Positions 34,318 to 42,957 of a stretch of DNA of 64,000 nt are shown in pieces. A program made the translations under genes and the position numbers. The stretch is from UBA3951 sp050952125 (lineage in GTDB: Bacteria; Bacillota; Sulfobacillia; Fermentithermobacillales; Fermentithermobacillaceae). The first letter of the stretch is position 1; every line of letters starts with the position of its first letter. Location: the NCBI GenBank assembly GCA_050952125.1, contig JBMNKK010000001.1:1-64000 (forward strand), given 5' to 3'. The notes beneath the pieces were generated by a model that ran no database searches, was not told the DNA's origin, and saw nothing but the letters and a program-made list of their open reading frames with translations.

Positions 34318-34881
34318 GTGATCAAAGTGATAGGCGGAGAGTTCCGGGGGAGGTCCCTCCTTTCCGTCCCGGGAGAGACGACCAGGCCGCCGCTTGCCAA
34401 AGTAAGAGGAGCGGTAGCCAACATCCTGGTCGAGTACATCGACGGTGCCCGGGTCATCGATCTCTTCTCAGGCACGGGCAGCTATTCCATAGAGCTTCTG
34501 TCGCGCGGGGCTTCCCACGCTACCTGCATAGATAAGAACCCCAAGGCTGTCGAAATCATCAGGAAGAATCTCTCTACGCTCGGGATTGAATCGCGAGCAA
34601 GAGTTATCATAGGCGACGCTCTCCGGATTGTGAGACTGCTCGAGAAGACCGAGAAACCCTATTCCATCGCGCTGGTCGCGCCTCCGTACTTCACGGGGCT
34701 GGATAAGGGAGCCATGGATATCCTAGGCACTTCCCCTCTGGTCGACCCGGCGGGGATCGTAGTGCTCCAGCAGCACAGGAAAGAAAAGCACGAAGAGTCT
34801 TACGGCCGGCTTGCCATCAACAGGACCTACATGTACGGCGACACCAGGGTCTCGACGTATCTGGTCATGCCGAACCTTTAA
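34318..34881 (+). CDS. RsmD-like 16S rRNA methyltransferase with altered motif IV
   Basis: The GTG at 34318 follows AGGAG by about 12 bases; the product has 187 residues, the usual RsmD length. RsmD methylates N2 of G966 in 16S rRNA. The opening MIKVIGGEFRGRSLLSVPG, TTRPPLAKVRGAVANIL, the SAM motif VIDLFSGTGSYSIELLSRGA, and CIDKNPKAVEIIRKNL are all typical. The catalytic motif IV, normally D-P-P-Y, reads A-P-P-Y (ALVAPPYFTGL), so the key acidic residue is missing. The enzyme may be inactive, or may act differently. The 3' end overlaps the convergent dnaE2 gene by 17 bases. Confidence 0.85.
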   Translation: MIKVIGGEFRGRSLLSVPGETTRPPLAKVRGAVANILVEYIDGARVIDLFSGTGSYSIELLSRGASHATCIDKNPKAVEIIRKNLSTLGIESRARVIIGDALRIVRLLEKTEKPYSIALVAPPYFTGLDKGAMDILGTSPLVDPAGIVVLQQHRKEKHEESYGRLAINRTYMYGDTRVSTYLVMPNL

Positions 34882-37800
34882 GCACATAGGACAGAGGAAA
34901 CACTGTCTGCGCGGTTACCGAATAGGCATTGCCCCTTTTTTGCACCTGCCCCCATATGCCTAATGGGATGAGTTCACCGGGAAATAAGAACTTGCCGTAC
35001 TTCTTGTAGACACTTTCAAAGCAGGTGGCATCCAAAAGCCCGTCCTCATCCTCAAGCGATATGAACACCACCGTCTTGCCGCTCTTAGTTGGCGGCCTGT
35101 GGGGCCGTACGGGAATACCGCCTATCTTAACGAATTCACCCGGCCGTATGCGGGGCAAATCGCGGCTCCCGACAAAACCCTTCTTAGACAGAGTCTCGCG
35201 CCAAACCGCCATGGGGTGCCCTGAAACTGAAAAGCCCAGCACTTTGTATTCAAAGCCGATTTTCTCGGAAAGGGTAAAGTCGCCGCCTACGCCGGCACCG
35301 CCATCTTCCGGTTCATCGAGCAAGGCGCCGCCGGCGGCGGTAACGCCTTCAAGATAGCGGTCGGGCAAAGCCCATATGAGCTTCTTCCGGGTGACCCCAA
35401 ACTCGTCAAAGACTCCGCACAAAACCATAGACCGGAGCACATCTACGGGGGGGCGCACTCGTGAAGCAAAATCGCTGAACGACTTAAAAGGGGCGATGGC
35501 TCTCTCTCTTTCAATTGCCTCGATAACTTTGACACTCACGCCGTTAATCATCTTGAACGGCAGCACGATCTGCCCGTTATCCACAATAACATCCTTGCCG
35601 GATCTGTTCGCCGATGGACCCAAGATTTCGACTCCGTGCTTCTTGGCCTCAACACAGATGGTTGAGACGGGATAGTACCCCATAGGTTCATTGTTCAATA
35701 TGGCAGCGAAGAACTCGGCCGGGTGGTGTTCAATGAGGTACGCGGTCTTGTACGCGGTAGTGCCGAAAGCCCGGGCATGCGCCTCGCAAAACCCGTAGCT
35801 GGCATAGCCTTTCATGCACTGGAAGATGGCGTCTGCAGTCTTTTCGGGAACGCCGGTCTGAACGGCTTTTTGGACAAAAAGCCGGCCGATGTTCTCCATT
35901 TCCTCACCTGACCTCATATGGGTCATTACCCTGCGGAGCTTGTCGGCCTCGCCCGGAGTGAAACCGGCGATGGTCGACGCTATCTCGATAACCTGCTCCT
36001 GAAACAGTATGACCCCGTAAGTCTTCTTCAGGATAGGCTCCAATCTGGGCTCTAAATACGTGACAGGCTCCAGCCCTTGGCGCCTCCTTATATATGGCTC
36101 CACCATATTGCCCTTGATCGGCCCCGGCCTGATGAGCGCGACGCTGGCCACGATATCCTCAATGTTGTCGGCGCCCAGCCTGGCTTGAAGGGCCCGCTGA
36201 GCCGAACTCTCAAGCTGAAAGACGCCTACAGTGTCAGATGACCGCAGCCGTTCATACGTTGCTTTATCGTCCAGCGGAATCCGGTCGTAGTCCAACGGCC
36301 GCCCCTCACCCTCCATGTATCCGAGCGAATCCTCAATGGCGCCGAGAGTCCTGAGAGAAAGAAGGTCTATCTTGACCAGGCCGAGATCTTCAACATCGTC
36401 TTTGTCGAACTGGAGGATGGTGACTCCCTTTGCCGAACGCTCAATTGGGCTGAGGTTGGTTATGGGGTTTTTGGATATGACCAGCCCGCCCAGATGCGTC
36501 GCCAGGAATCTGGGCAGCCCGGCAAGCCTTTCGGCAGCCGACAACAGAGTATGCAGTCTCTTGGGGGGAATAGCCAAGTCTCTAAGTTCGGGGACGAGGT
36601 CGAATTTCCCGGTAAGGTTGGACGCGGATACGTAATAAGGCAGACGCTTGGCGATAACATCGATTTCATCGGGAAGGTATCCCATGGCTTTTCCTACGTC
36701 TCTCACCGCCGACCTTCCCTGAAAAGTATTGTAGGTAGCTACGGCGGCAACATGCTCTTCCCCGTATTTCCTCCTCACGTAGGAAGAAACGTCGTCTCTC
36801 TTTCTGGCGTCGAAATCGACGTCGATATCCGGTTTCTCGCCCCGCTCAAGGCTTAAAAACCTCTCAAACAGGAGGTTCTGGGCAATGGGGTCGACATCGG
36901 TAACGCCTAAGCAGTACGCCACGGCCGAATCAGCCGCCGACCCTCTGCCCGCATGCCTGATCCCTTGTTGTTGAGCGAATGCAACCAGGTCCCACACGAC
37001 CAGGAAATAGTCTTCGTAACCCAACTTCTCGATGACGTAGAGCTCGTGGTTCAGTCTGCCCTTGATCTCGGGCGTAACTCTCCCATACCTGGCCCCGGCC
37101 CCCTTGAAGGTCAAATGGCGCAAGAATTCTGCCGCCGAAGAAAACTCACGGGGCACCTTAAATGCCGGGAAATTAGGGACGCCGAGCTCGACCGGAACCT
37201 CACATGCTGCCGCGATCTCGGCAGTTTCCCTGACTGCGGCGGGATACTCCCTGAAATCGCGCGACATTTCCGCTGGGCTTTTCAAATAGTTCTCGGCGTT
37301 GAGCCGCCGCTCAGGATGGACGTCCTCAAGTTTGGTAAGCGTCCTTATGCAAGTCAGGATGTCGTGAACGAAGAAATCTTCTTTCTTGGCATAGTGGACG
37401 TTGTTGGTTGCCGCGACGCGGACCTCCTCGGCCTCAGCCAGCTCACAGAGGTACCGGTTCAATGTCTTTGAGCCCGGAAGCAGGCTCTCAGAAAGCTCGA
37501 CCGCAAGAGAAGACGACCCAAATATCTGCTTATACCGCCTCAACGCTTCCCGAGCCTCATCATACCTTTTGCGAAGGATGAGTGAGGGCACCAGGCCGCG
37601 CCTGCACCCTGTCATGGCAATGAGGCCTTCTTTGTGGCGGCTTAAGGTTTCAATGCTCGCCTCAGGTTGCTTCCGGGGGCTTCCAAGGTGCGCGTCGCTG
37701 AGGAGAGCGCAGAGGCTCTTATACCCGTGAGCCCCCTTACACAGGAGAGTCAGATGGTGGCCGCCTCGCAGAGTAACCTCGGCGCCGATGATGGGCTTTA

Positions 37801-37972
37801 TTCCGCACCTTCTCGCGGCTTTCACAAACCGTACGACCGCCGAGACGTTGTTGTGGTCGGTTATCGCCATAGCAGGCATGCCTAAATCGGCAGCCCGGGC
37901 GACAAGTTCGTCAACTTTGGACGCCCCGTCAATGAACGAGTATGGGCTGTGGACATGCAGGTGAACGAACAT
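34865..37972 (-). CDS. dnaE2: Error-prone DNA polymerase III alpha subunit (DnaE2/ImuC-like)
   Basis: The protein has 1035 residues, the length of DnaE2 rather than the longer replicative DnaE. The PHP domain opens FVHLHVHSPYSFIDGASKV. The polymerase core has GRGSAADSAVAYCLGVTDVD, the catalytic PDIDVDFDARKRDDV, KIDLLSLRTLGAIED, and IRPGPIKGNMVEPYI. A helix-hairpin-helix region and an OB-fold end (VKIGGIPVRPHRPPTKSGK) close the protein; no beta-clamp motif is obvious. It is the last gene of an imuB-DUF6504-dnaE2 operon. Such cassettes carry out damage-induced mutagenic DNA synthesis under LexA control. The assignment as DnaE2 rests on length and neighbours as well as sequence. Confidence 0.9.
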   Translation of the reverse strand: MFVHLHVHSPYSFIDGASKVDELVARAADLGMPAMAITDHNNVSAVVRFVKAARRCGIKPIIGAEVTLRGGHHLTLLCKGAHGYKSLCALLSDAHLGSPRKQPEASIETLSRHKEGLIAMTGCRRGLVPSLILRKRYDEAREALRRYKQIFGSSSLAVELSESLLPGSKTLNRYLCELAEAEEVRVAATNNVHYAKKEDFFVHDILTCIRTLTKLEDVHPERRLNAENYLKSPAEMSRDFREYPAAVRETAEIAAACEVPVELGVPNFPAFKVPREFSSAAEFLRHLTFKGAGARYGRVTPEIKGRLNHELYVIEKLGYEDYFLVVWDLVAFAQQQGIRHAGRGSAADSAVAYCLGVTDVDPIAQNLLFERFLSLERGEKPDIDVDFDARKRDDVSSYVRRKYGEEHVAAVATYNTFQGRSAVRDVGKAMGYLPDEIDVIAKRLPYYVSASNLTGKFDLVPELRDLAIPPKRLHTLLSAAERLAGLPRFLATHLGGLVISKNPITNLSPIERSAKGVTILQFDKDDVEDLGLVKIDLLSLRTLGAIEDSLGYMEGEGRPLDYDRIPLDDKATYERLRSSDTVGVFQLESSAQRALQARLGADNIEDIVASVALIRPGPIKGNMVEPYIRRRQGLEPVTYLEPRLEPILKKTYGVILFQEQVIEIASTIAGFTPGEADKLRRVMTHMRSGEEMENIGRLFVQKAVQTGVPEKTADAIFQCMKGYASYGFCEAHARAFGTTAYKTAYLIEHHPAEFFAAILNNEPMGYYPVSTICVEAKKHGVEILGPSANRSGKDVIVDNGQIVLPFKMINGVSVKVIEAIERERAIAPFKSFSDFASRVRPPVDVLRSMVLCGVFDEFGVTRKKLIWALPDRYLEGVTAAGGALLDEPEDGGAGVGGDFTLSEKIGFEYKVLGFSVSGHPMAVWRETLSKKGFVGSRDLPRIRPGEFVKIGGIPVRPHRPPTKSGKTVVFISLEDEDGLLDATCFESVYKKYGKFLFPGELIPLGIWGQVQKRGNAYSVTAQTVFPLSYVLKGSA

Positions 37973-37986
37973 CGCTCAATACACCT

Positions 37987-38226
37987 TTAGTCGTAAACCT
38001 TGTAGAGGTTCCAGTGCCTTTCCCGGCTGTACACTTCATATATGCTGCCTTCCGGAGACAACACCCTGAAAAACACCTTCTCTTGGTCGCCTTCCCACCA
38101 ACGCCCGGTCTCTTTCCATTCATCCATGATTTTGGTCACATTGACCCAGCGTTTGAACCAGAAAAACTTCCTCGGCCTTTCCTTGTCGGTTACGAGGAGA
38201 ACCGGCATATCGATGATTTTAGACAT
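37987..38226 (-). CDS. DUF6504-type small protein of the mutagenesis cassette
   Basis: The protein has 79 residues. SKIIDMPVLLVTDKERPRKF, FWFKRWVNVTKIMDEWKETG and VFFRVLSPEGSIYEVYSRE show a compact beta-rich, tryptophan-rich fold like DUF6504 proteins, which are found beside or fused to imuB/dnaE2 genes. Its start overlaps the imuB-like gene by 8 bases and it ends 14 bases before dnaE2, so the three are co-translated. Its exact role is unknown; it may help load the polymerase. Confidence 0.75.
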   Translation of the reverse strand: MSKIIDMPVLLVTDKERPRKFFWFKRWVNVTKIMDEWKETGRWWEGDQEKVFFRVLSPEGSIYEVYSRERHWNLYKVYD

Positions 38227-39574
38227 CGGCTACGCCCCCTACGGCAGCCGCCGCGATCTCTTCAAACACTTGCGGGCGCATTGGATCCCAGAAAGACAGC
38301 ATCTTCTCTCGCCGCATTATCTCAGGCTTAAACTCGGAAAGATTTTCGCTCTTCCCCCAAGTAACGGCCCCGTCGCCGAACTTGTCTTCCAACCCGAACA
38401 AAGCCAGCCCCAAAGCAACAGGGATCACCTTGGGCTCCGGGGCAACGCCTGCGGCAAACAGAGGCGAGGGTTTAGCCTGCACCGGAGTTATATCGTCGAG
38501 GCGGAGCCGGAACCCGGACAAGACCGGCACAGAGGGAGCCGGACCCGCTTGGCTCCGGTGTCGGATCTCCTCCAGAAAACCGTCGAGAATGGCATTCACG
38601 GCCGCTTTCATGGCCTCAAGGGAACAAACCGGCCTCACAAACTTTCTTTCGCCGGATAGATTTCCCGACAATGGCTTGAAGTCGCCTGAGATCGAAAGGC
38701 TAATCGACTTAAATCCAACGCCTTTCTCAACAAGGGAAGCGCTCAGTTCCTTGAGGGCATCGAGAAACAGGTCTTTCTGAAGCGGCACAAATTCCAGGAA
38801 ATCAACCTCTTTGGTGAGAGAAGGCGGCGGGTACAGAGCTTGAACCTTTGAGTGCTCCACGCCCGCCGCCCACCTCTTAACCATAGTGGCCCAGTCACCG
38901 ATTCGCTCAGCAAGGTGAGATACGCTTACTTCTTGAAGGTCCTTAACTTTCTTAAGCCCTAAAGAGCGCAGCATGGAAAGGACCTCAGGCGGAACCATCC
39001 AAAGGCTGTCGATAGGCGCGCCCGAGATGAACGCTTTCTCTTTTCCGCTGTCTATCGAGGCTACGACCAGGTCGTTTTCTTGGCGTAAAGAACCCCACTT
39101 TGCTTTGCCTGAAGGCACTTTCACGCCGTCTAGGCAATCCTCCATAAAGAGGTCGCATGCCGCTCTGGAAATAAGTTTGGAGCTGCTGACGGCAGCAAAA
39201 GCCTTGAAGTACATGCCGTTTAGGGCGCTCAATATCTCCCTTAGAGAAGTTGCGGGAGAGATATCCACAAACACCCCGCTTTGATCGGCAACAGGCTCGA
39301 CATAAGGGCTGAATTTAGCGAGTACATCGAGGATAGCCGTAAGGCGCTCCCCTCCTGCGCCGCTCACTCTTACTACCTCGCAAACGGGAGAAGATATCCT
39401 GGCCTGCCGCAGAGTATCGCCCGGCCTGACGCCGTCATCCCAAGCATCTTTATCGCAATCGATAACCAGATCTCCGTCGAGAAGGACCAAAGGCTTACTC
39501 CCGGTTAAGCACCTGTCTTTGGCCTCCTGCCGGGCCCTCGCGCCGATGAACTTGAGATATAAAACCCGACTCAT
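38219..39574 (-). CDS. imuB: ImuB-like inactive Y-family polymerase
   Basis: The start is ATG 39574 with AGGTGG six bases before it, giving 451 residues. The fold of Y-family polymerases is visible (VLLDGDLVIDCDKDAWDDGV, YVEPVADQSGVFVDISPATS, LRSLGLKKVKDLQEVSVSHL as helix-hairpin-helix, and the little-finger region after 260). The catalytic acids are lost: the N-terminal D-M-D-A-F motif is absent and the S-x-D-E motif reads VFVDISPA. ImuB proteins are such non-catalytic scaffolds that bind the clamp, DnaE2 and ImuA. No imuA is present in the window. This gene begins the cassette and has a LexA-like box at its promoter. Confidence 0.8.
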   Translation of the reverse strand: MSRVLYLKFIGARARQEAKDRCLTGSKPLVLLDGDLVIDCDKDAWDDGVRPGDTLRQARISSPVCEVVRVSGAGGERLTAILDVLAKFSPYVEPVADQSGVFVDISPATSLREILSALNGMYFKAFAAVSSSKLISRAACDLFMEDCLDGVKVPSGKAKWGSLRQENDLVVASIDSGKEKAFISGAPIDSLWMVPPEVLSMLRSLGLKKVKDLQEVSVSHLAERIGDWATMVKRWAAGVEHSKVQALYPPPSLTKEVDFLEFVPLQKDLFLDALKELSASLVEKGVGFKSISLSISGDFKPLSGNLSGERKFVRPVCSLEAMKAAVNAILDGFLEEIRHRSQAGPAPSVPVLSGFRLRLDDITPVQAKPSPLFAAGVAPEPKVIPVALGLALFGLEDKFGDGAVTWGKSENLSEFKPEIMRREKMLSFWDPMRPQVFEEIAAAAVGGVADV

Positions 39575-39594
39575 AGCGACCACCTGTTCGTAGT

Positions 39595-39637
39595 GAACGT
39601 TTGTTTGTATAGTATCTCCAACAAGGGGTGAAGTCAA
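39595..39637 (-). promoter_or_regulatory. Promoter and LexA-like box of the imuB operon
   Basis: On the minus strand TTGACT (39632-39637) and TACTAT (39609-39614) are 17 bases apart. Just downstream, at 39595-39606, lies GAACGTTTGTTT (plus-strand reading), one base away from the Gram-positive LexA core GAAC-N4-GTTC. It covers the expected start point, a good place for SOS repression. Confidence 0.6.
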
Positions 39638-39753
39638 TATCCGAAGCCGAAAAATCCGGGATTAATCTTGAGAGGAATATGTTGGCTATACAGCGAAAAC
39701 AGCCGTTGCCATGATGGAACACGCCGGCAAAACGAAAATGGGAGGCGCGACTA

Positions 39754-40848
39754 TTGACCGAACGGGAATTGTACAAAAAGCATCTCTTGCCCCTGCTCAC
39801 CATGTCCGGAGTATCAGGGCGCGAAGCCCCCGTCATAAAGTACATGGTTCAAGCCTTAAAGCCCCTGGTTGACGAGATACGCGTTGATCCCATGGGAAAC
39901 GTATTCACCGTGAAGCGCGGGAAGAAAGGCCCCAAAGTCATGATCGCGGCGCACTCGGACGAAATCGGCCTAATCGTCAAGAGCATTGAGAAAAACGGTT
40001 TCATCCGCTTCGAAAAACTCGGCGGAGTGGGCGACAACCTCCTCCCCGGGCGGATAGTGAACCTCAGAGGGCACACCGGTATTGTCGGTGTCAAAGCAGG
40101 CCACCTCTCTTCGGAGAAAGAACGCTCTGAGGTCAAGAAGCACACCGAACTCTACATAGATGTAGGCGCCTCATCAAAAGAGGAAGTTCTCGCCATGGGC
40201 ATTAAGACGGGGACCCCGGCAGCGTTCGTATCGCCGCCCACATTCCTTACCGAGGACCTTCTGGTATCAAAGGCGCTGGACGACCGCGTCGGCTGCTCCA
40301 TTATGATCGCCCTACTCGAATCGCTGAAAGGCAGAGAGTTTAACGGCGAACTCCACTGCGTCGTGACTGTCCAGGAAGAGATCGGGCTGCGGGGAGCCGC
40401 CGTAGCGGCGTTCGAAGTGAACCCCGACCTAGCCATTGCCCTGGATACGGTACCGTCAGGCGATACCCCCGAAATCAACTTTTCCAAGGAACTGCCGGTC
40501 GGAATCGGCCAAGGGCCCGTCCTCCAGGTTACCTCGGGCGGAAGCGGCAAGGGACTCATAGCGGATACCACCGTGTTTTCAATGCTGGAAGAGGCGGCAA
40601 AAAGCGCGGGAGTGCCCTATCAGCCGGCCACGTTTACCGGCGGAAATACCGACGCCACCGCCATGCACTTGTCAAGGTCGGGCATCCCTTCGGGAGCGGT
40701 GACGATACCGCGGAGATACTCCCACTCCCCCGTTGAGTTCGTGAACCTTAGGGACGCAGACGCTGCACTCAGACTGCTAACGGAGTTCGTGCTGAAAATG
40801 CCTGACAAGATTGAATGGAAACTGCCGGGCGAGGAGTACGCGACGTAA
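39754..40848 (+). CDS. M42-family metallo-aminopeptidase
   Basis: The TTG at 39754 follows GGGAGG; the product has 364 residues. M42 peptidases (FrvX/glutamyl aminopeptidase/PepA-TET type) are cytoplasmic dodecamers that use two metal ions and trim peptides. The metal ligands and active residues are all visible: MIAAHSDEIGLIV, VSKALDDRVGCSIMIAL, VVTVQEEIGLRGAAVAAFEV, AIALDTVPSGDTP and IPRRYSHSPVEFVNLRDADA. GGNTDATAMHLSRSGIPSG is the conserved substrate loop. It is transcribed divergently from the mutagenesis cassette and converges on the VanW gene. Confidence 0.94.
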   Translation: MTERELYKKHLLPLLTMSGVSGREAPVIKYMVQALKPLVDEIRVDPMGNVFTVKRGKKGPKVMIAAHSDEIGLIVKSIEKNGFIRFEKLGGVGDNLLPGRIVNLRGHTGIVGVKAGHLSSEKERSEVKKHTELYIDVGASSKEEVLAMGIKTGTPAAFVSPPTFLTEDLLVSKALDDRVGCSIMIALLESLKGREFNGELHCVVTVQEEIGLRGAAVAAFEVNPDLAIALDTVPSGDTPEINFSKELPVGIGQGPVLQVTSGGSGKGLIADTTVFSMLEEAAKSAGVPYQPATFTGGNTDATAMHLSRSGIPSGAVTIPRRYSHSPVEFVNLRDADAALRLLTEFVLKMPDKIEWKLPGEEYAT

Positions 40849-40864
40849 CAAACGCCTAAGGTGT

Positions 40865-42178
40865 CTACTTCGCCTTCTCCGGCGGGTACATGCTGGTGTT
40901 AAGCTTCTCGACGAACTCGACCCGGCCGTTCCGGATGTACCGGCGGATGGTCTCAACGAGGTATCCCGGGCGAAGTTTGGGCTGCTCAGGTTGAGTCCCG
41001 GGCGGAGGAGTTTCGCCCGGGGGAATCTCCCCCGGAGGCTCGCCGGTTCCCTGTCCGGGCGGAGAACCGCTTGAGGGTTCCTGCGTCTGGGAGCTAGGCG
41101 GAACGGCCGGATACTCCTTTAGGACCCGCGACTCCACCTCGATCTTGAGGCCCTCGATCCTCTTCCCGAATACGTCCACCGTGAGCGTGCCCTGGTTCGC
41201 CACCGCCCTCACGATGCAGGGAGCGGGGCCCGGATTGGTCATCTTTAGATCAAGGTAGTCCCAGGCCACCGTCGCGTCTAGCCCTAAAGGGACATATCCG
41301 ACGGGAAGGCCGTGGCAGTACCTTTCCGTCACGGTGAAGTTCGCTTGGAGCAAGGATACGTACAGCGTTGTGGATACTTGGCAGATGCCTCCGCCGTAGT
41401 CATCCTGAAGGCTGTCGCCTACGATGACAGGTGCCTTGCGGTAGCCCCGCTCGGGAGTTCGAGGACCGACAATCTGATTGAAGGAAATCGTGGCGCCGGG
41501 GTTGACGGTCAGTTCGCTGAAGCACGAAGCAGCCAAGCTTATGTTGTGGGCCCGGTCTGTCTGAGAAGCTGCGTAGTACGTAGTGTAGCTTGAGATGAGT
41601 TCCAGAGGCATGTGGGCCTCAAGATCCTCGGTACTGGTAGCCGGGGGTACGTCCAGGAAACTCAAGTTCAATGTTTCGGGCACTGCCTCGATAAACCCCG
41701 AAGCGCCGAACATGTCTCGTAAAGCAGCCGCATCCAACTGCTTTCCCGTCTGGTGCGGGACGACTTCCACGCGGTCACCGTAAGCTATCCGGTACCTCGC
41801 ATCGGCAACCGGCACATCGAAGTACCCTGCGAGTTCTCCAGCACAAGCGGCGAATCTATCTTCATCGACGGTCAGGCGAAGCGGCATCTCCTTCTCGGAA
41901 AACGCCCGCCATATGGGCCTCATGCAGGATCTGACGGTGGAGTCCAGGTCGGGCACGATTCCCAGGCCGCTCTGCAAGAAGATGTTCATCTCCCTGCCGT
42001 TTCCCCGAAGGAGCACTTGCCGGGAATTCCAAGAAAGGCTTTCAGCTATGGCCGACTTGGCAGCGGATTGAGTCAGCCCCCCAACATCCAACCCCATCAC
42101 GGTAGTACCCGGCCAAATGATAACGTAGCCGGCGAAGGACACGCACAGCATGAAGGCTACCGCTGCGGCAGCAAGCAC
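40865..42178 (-). CDS. VanW-family membrane-anchored protein
   Basis: The frame starts at GTG 42178 with no ribosome binding site; the protein has 437 residues. One membrane anchor (MLAAAAVAFMLCVSFAGYVI) is followed by a PG_binding_4 region (VPDLDSTVRSCMRPIWR and VVPHQTGKQLDAAALRDMFG). The VanW domain has NISLAASCFSELTVNPGATI, SFNQIVGPRTPERGYRKAPV, the signature GGGICQVSTTLYVSLLQAN and GLDATVAWDYLDLKM. A Pro/Gly/Glu-rich linker and a small G5-like end (YLVETIRRYIRNGRVEFVEK) close it. VanW proteins are extracytoplasmic wall-associated proteins of unknown activity. Basic codons (RGKSRLSRLT) precede the GTG in frame, so the real N-terminus may lie a little upstream with an unusual start. Confidence 0.88.
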   Translation of the reverse strand: MLAAAAVAFMLCVSFAGYVIIWPGTTVMGLDVGGLTQSAAKSAIAESLSWNSRQVLLRGNGREMNIFLQSGLGIVPDLDSTVRSCMRPIWRAFSEKEMPLRLTVDEDRFAACAGELAGYFDVPVADARYRIAYGDRVEVVPHQTGKQLDAAALRDMFGASGFIEAVPETLNLSFLDVPPATSTEDLEAHMPLELISSYTTYYAASQTDRAHNISLAASCFSELTVNPGATISFNQIVGPRTPERGYRKAPVIVGDSLQDDYGGGICQVSTTLYVSLLQANFTVTERYCHGLPVGYVPLGLDATVAWDYLDLKMTNPGPAPCIVRAVANQGTLTVDVFGKRIEGLKIEVESRVLKEYPAVPPSSQTQEPSSGSPPGQGTGEPPGEIPPGETPPPGTQPEQPKLRPGYLVETIRRYIRNGRVEFVEKLNTSMYPPEKAK

Positions 42179-42256
42179 TGTTAGGCGGCTGAGCCTCGAC
42201 TTCCCGCGTACAAAACCCCAGAGCGCTACTTGCCATCATCTCCCAAGTCATCTTAT

Positions 42257-42847
42257 TCAGGCCCCGGCCCGGGACATGACGTATGTAGGAGCTTCGAACG
42301 CGGTCCGCAGAATCCCGTGGGCTCTTGACAGGCGCGACTTGACCGTACCTATGGGGCAAGCCGCTTCCCTCGCCGTTTCTTCTCCGGATTTTCCGAGTAC
42401 ATCGTGGAGATAGACTACCTTCTTGTAGTACTCAGGCAACCGGTCTATCTCTTGCAGAATGGCTCTCTCCGATTCCCGAGCCTCGGTCACGTCGAGCGGA
42501 GAAGGTGAGTCGTCAGGAAACTCAAGGGGCTGTTCGTCGCCGTCTTTCGACTGGAGCATAGGCCATGCCGCGGTGGCTATGGTCCTCTTCCTCATCCTGT
42601 CTATGCAGGTGTTGGTGGCTATCTTTCGCAGCCAACGTCCCAGGCTGGCCGTTCCCGAGTACGAGCCGATGAACTGGTAGGCCTTCAGAAAGACATCCTG
42701 GGTTATGTCTTCCGCATCCATGCGGTCTCCAACCATACGGGTAACGTGCCAAAGAATCTGCTTATAATAGGTGGAGTAGATTTCCTCAAATGCTCTCTCG
42801 TCTCCAAGCGACGCCCTCTCAGCAATCATCAGATCCTCTGCTACCAT
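42257..42847 (-). CDS. ECF-type RNA polymerase sigma factor
   Basis: The start is ATG 42847 after GGAGGGATCAGACG, giving 196 residues. Region 2 has FEEIYSTYYKQILWHVTRMV and DAEDITQDVFLKAYQFIGSY; region 4 has LPEYYKKVVYLHDVLGKSGE and GTVKSRLSRAHGILRTAFEA. This is the sigma-W/sigma-E-like ECF group. No anti-sigma factor with a zinc-binding or membrane domain follows; the next gene on the strand is the VanW membrane protein 78 bases on. Either VanW is a target or partner, or the anti-sigma gene is elsewhere. Confidence 0.92.
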   Translation of the reverse strand: MVAEDLMIAERASLGDERAFEEIYSTYYKQILWHVTRMVGDRMDAEDITQDVFLKAYQFIGSYSGTASLGRWLRKIATNTCIDRMRKRTIATAAWPMLQSKDGDEQPLEFPDDSPSPLDVTEARESERAILQEIDRLPEYYKKVVYLHDVLGKSGEETAREAACPIGTVKSRLSRAHGILRTAFEAPTYVMSRAGA

Positions 42848-42957
42848 CGTCTGATCCCTCCGCATCCGTTTCTCTCACGCTAAATGCTATCCGGATACGG
42901 ACGGAGGATCTTCGGCACAATGGCTTAGGAGAAGGTAGGCATTATGGCGTAGGCAGG

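Noticed and set aside
39581..39600. GTTC-N5-GAAC as the LexA box
   Set aside because: The half-sites are in the opposite order to a Gram-positive LexA site; the adjacent GAAC-N4-GTTT fits better.
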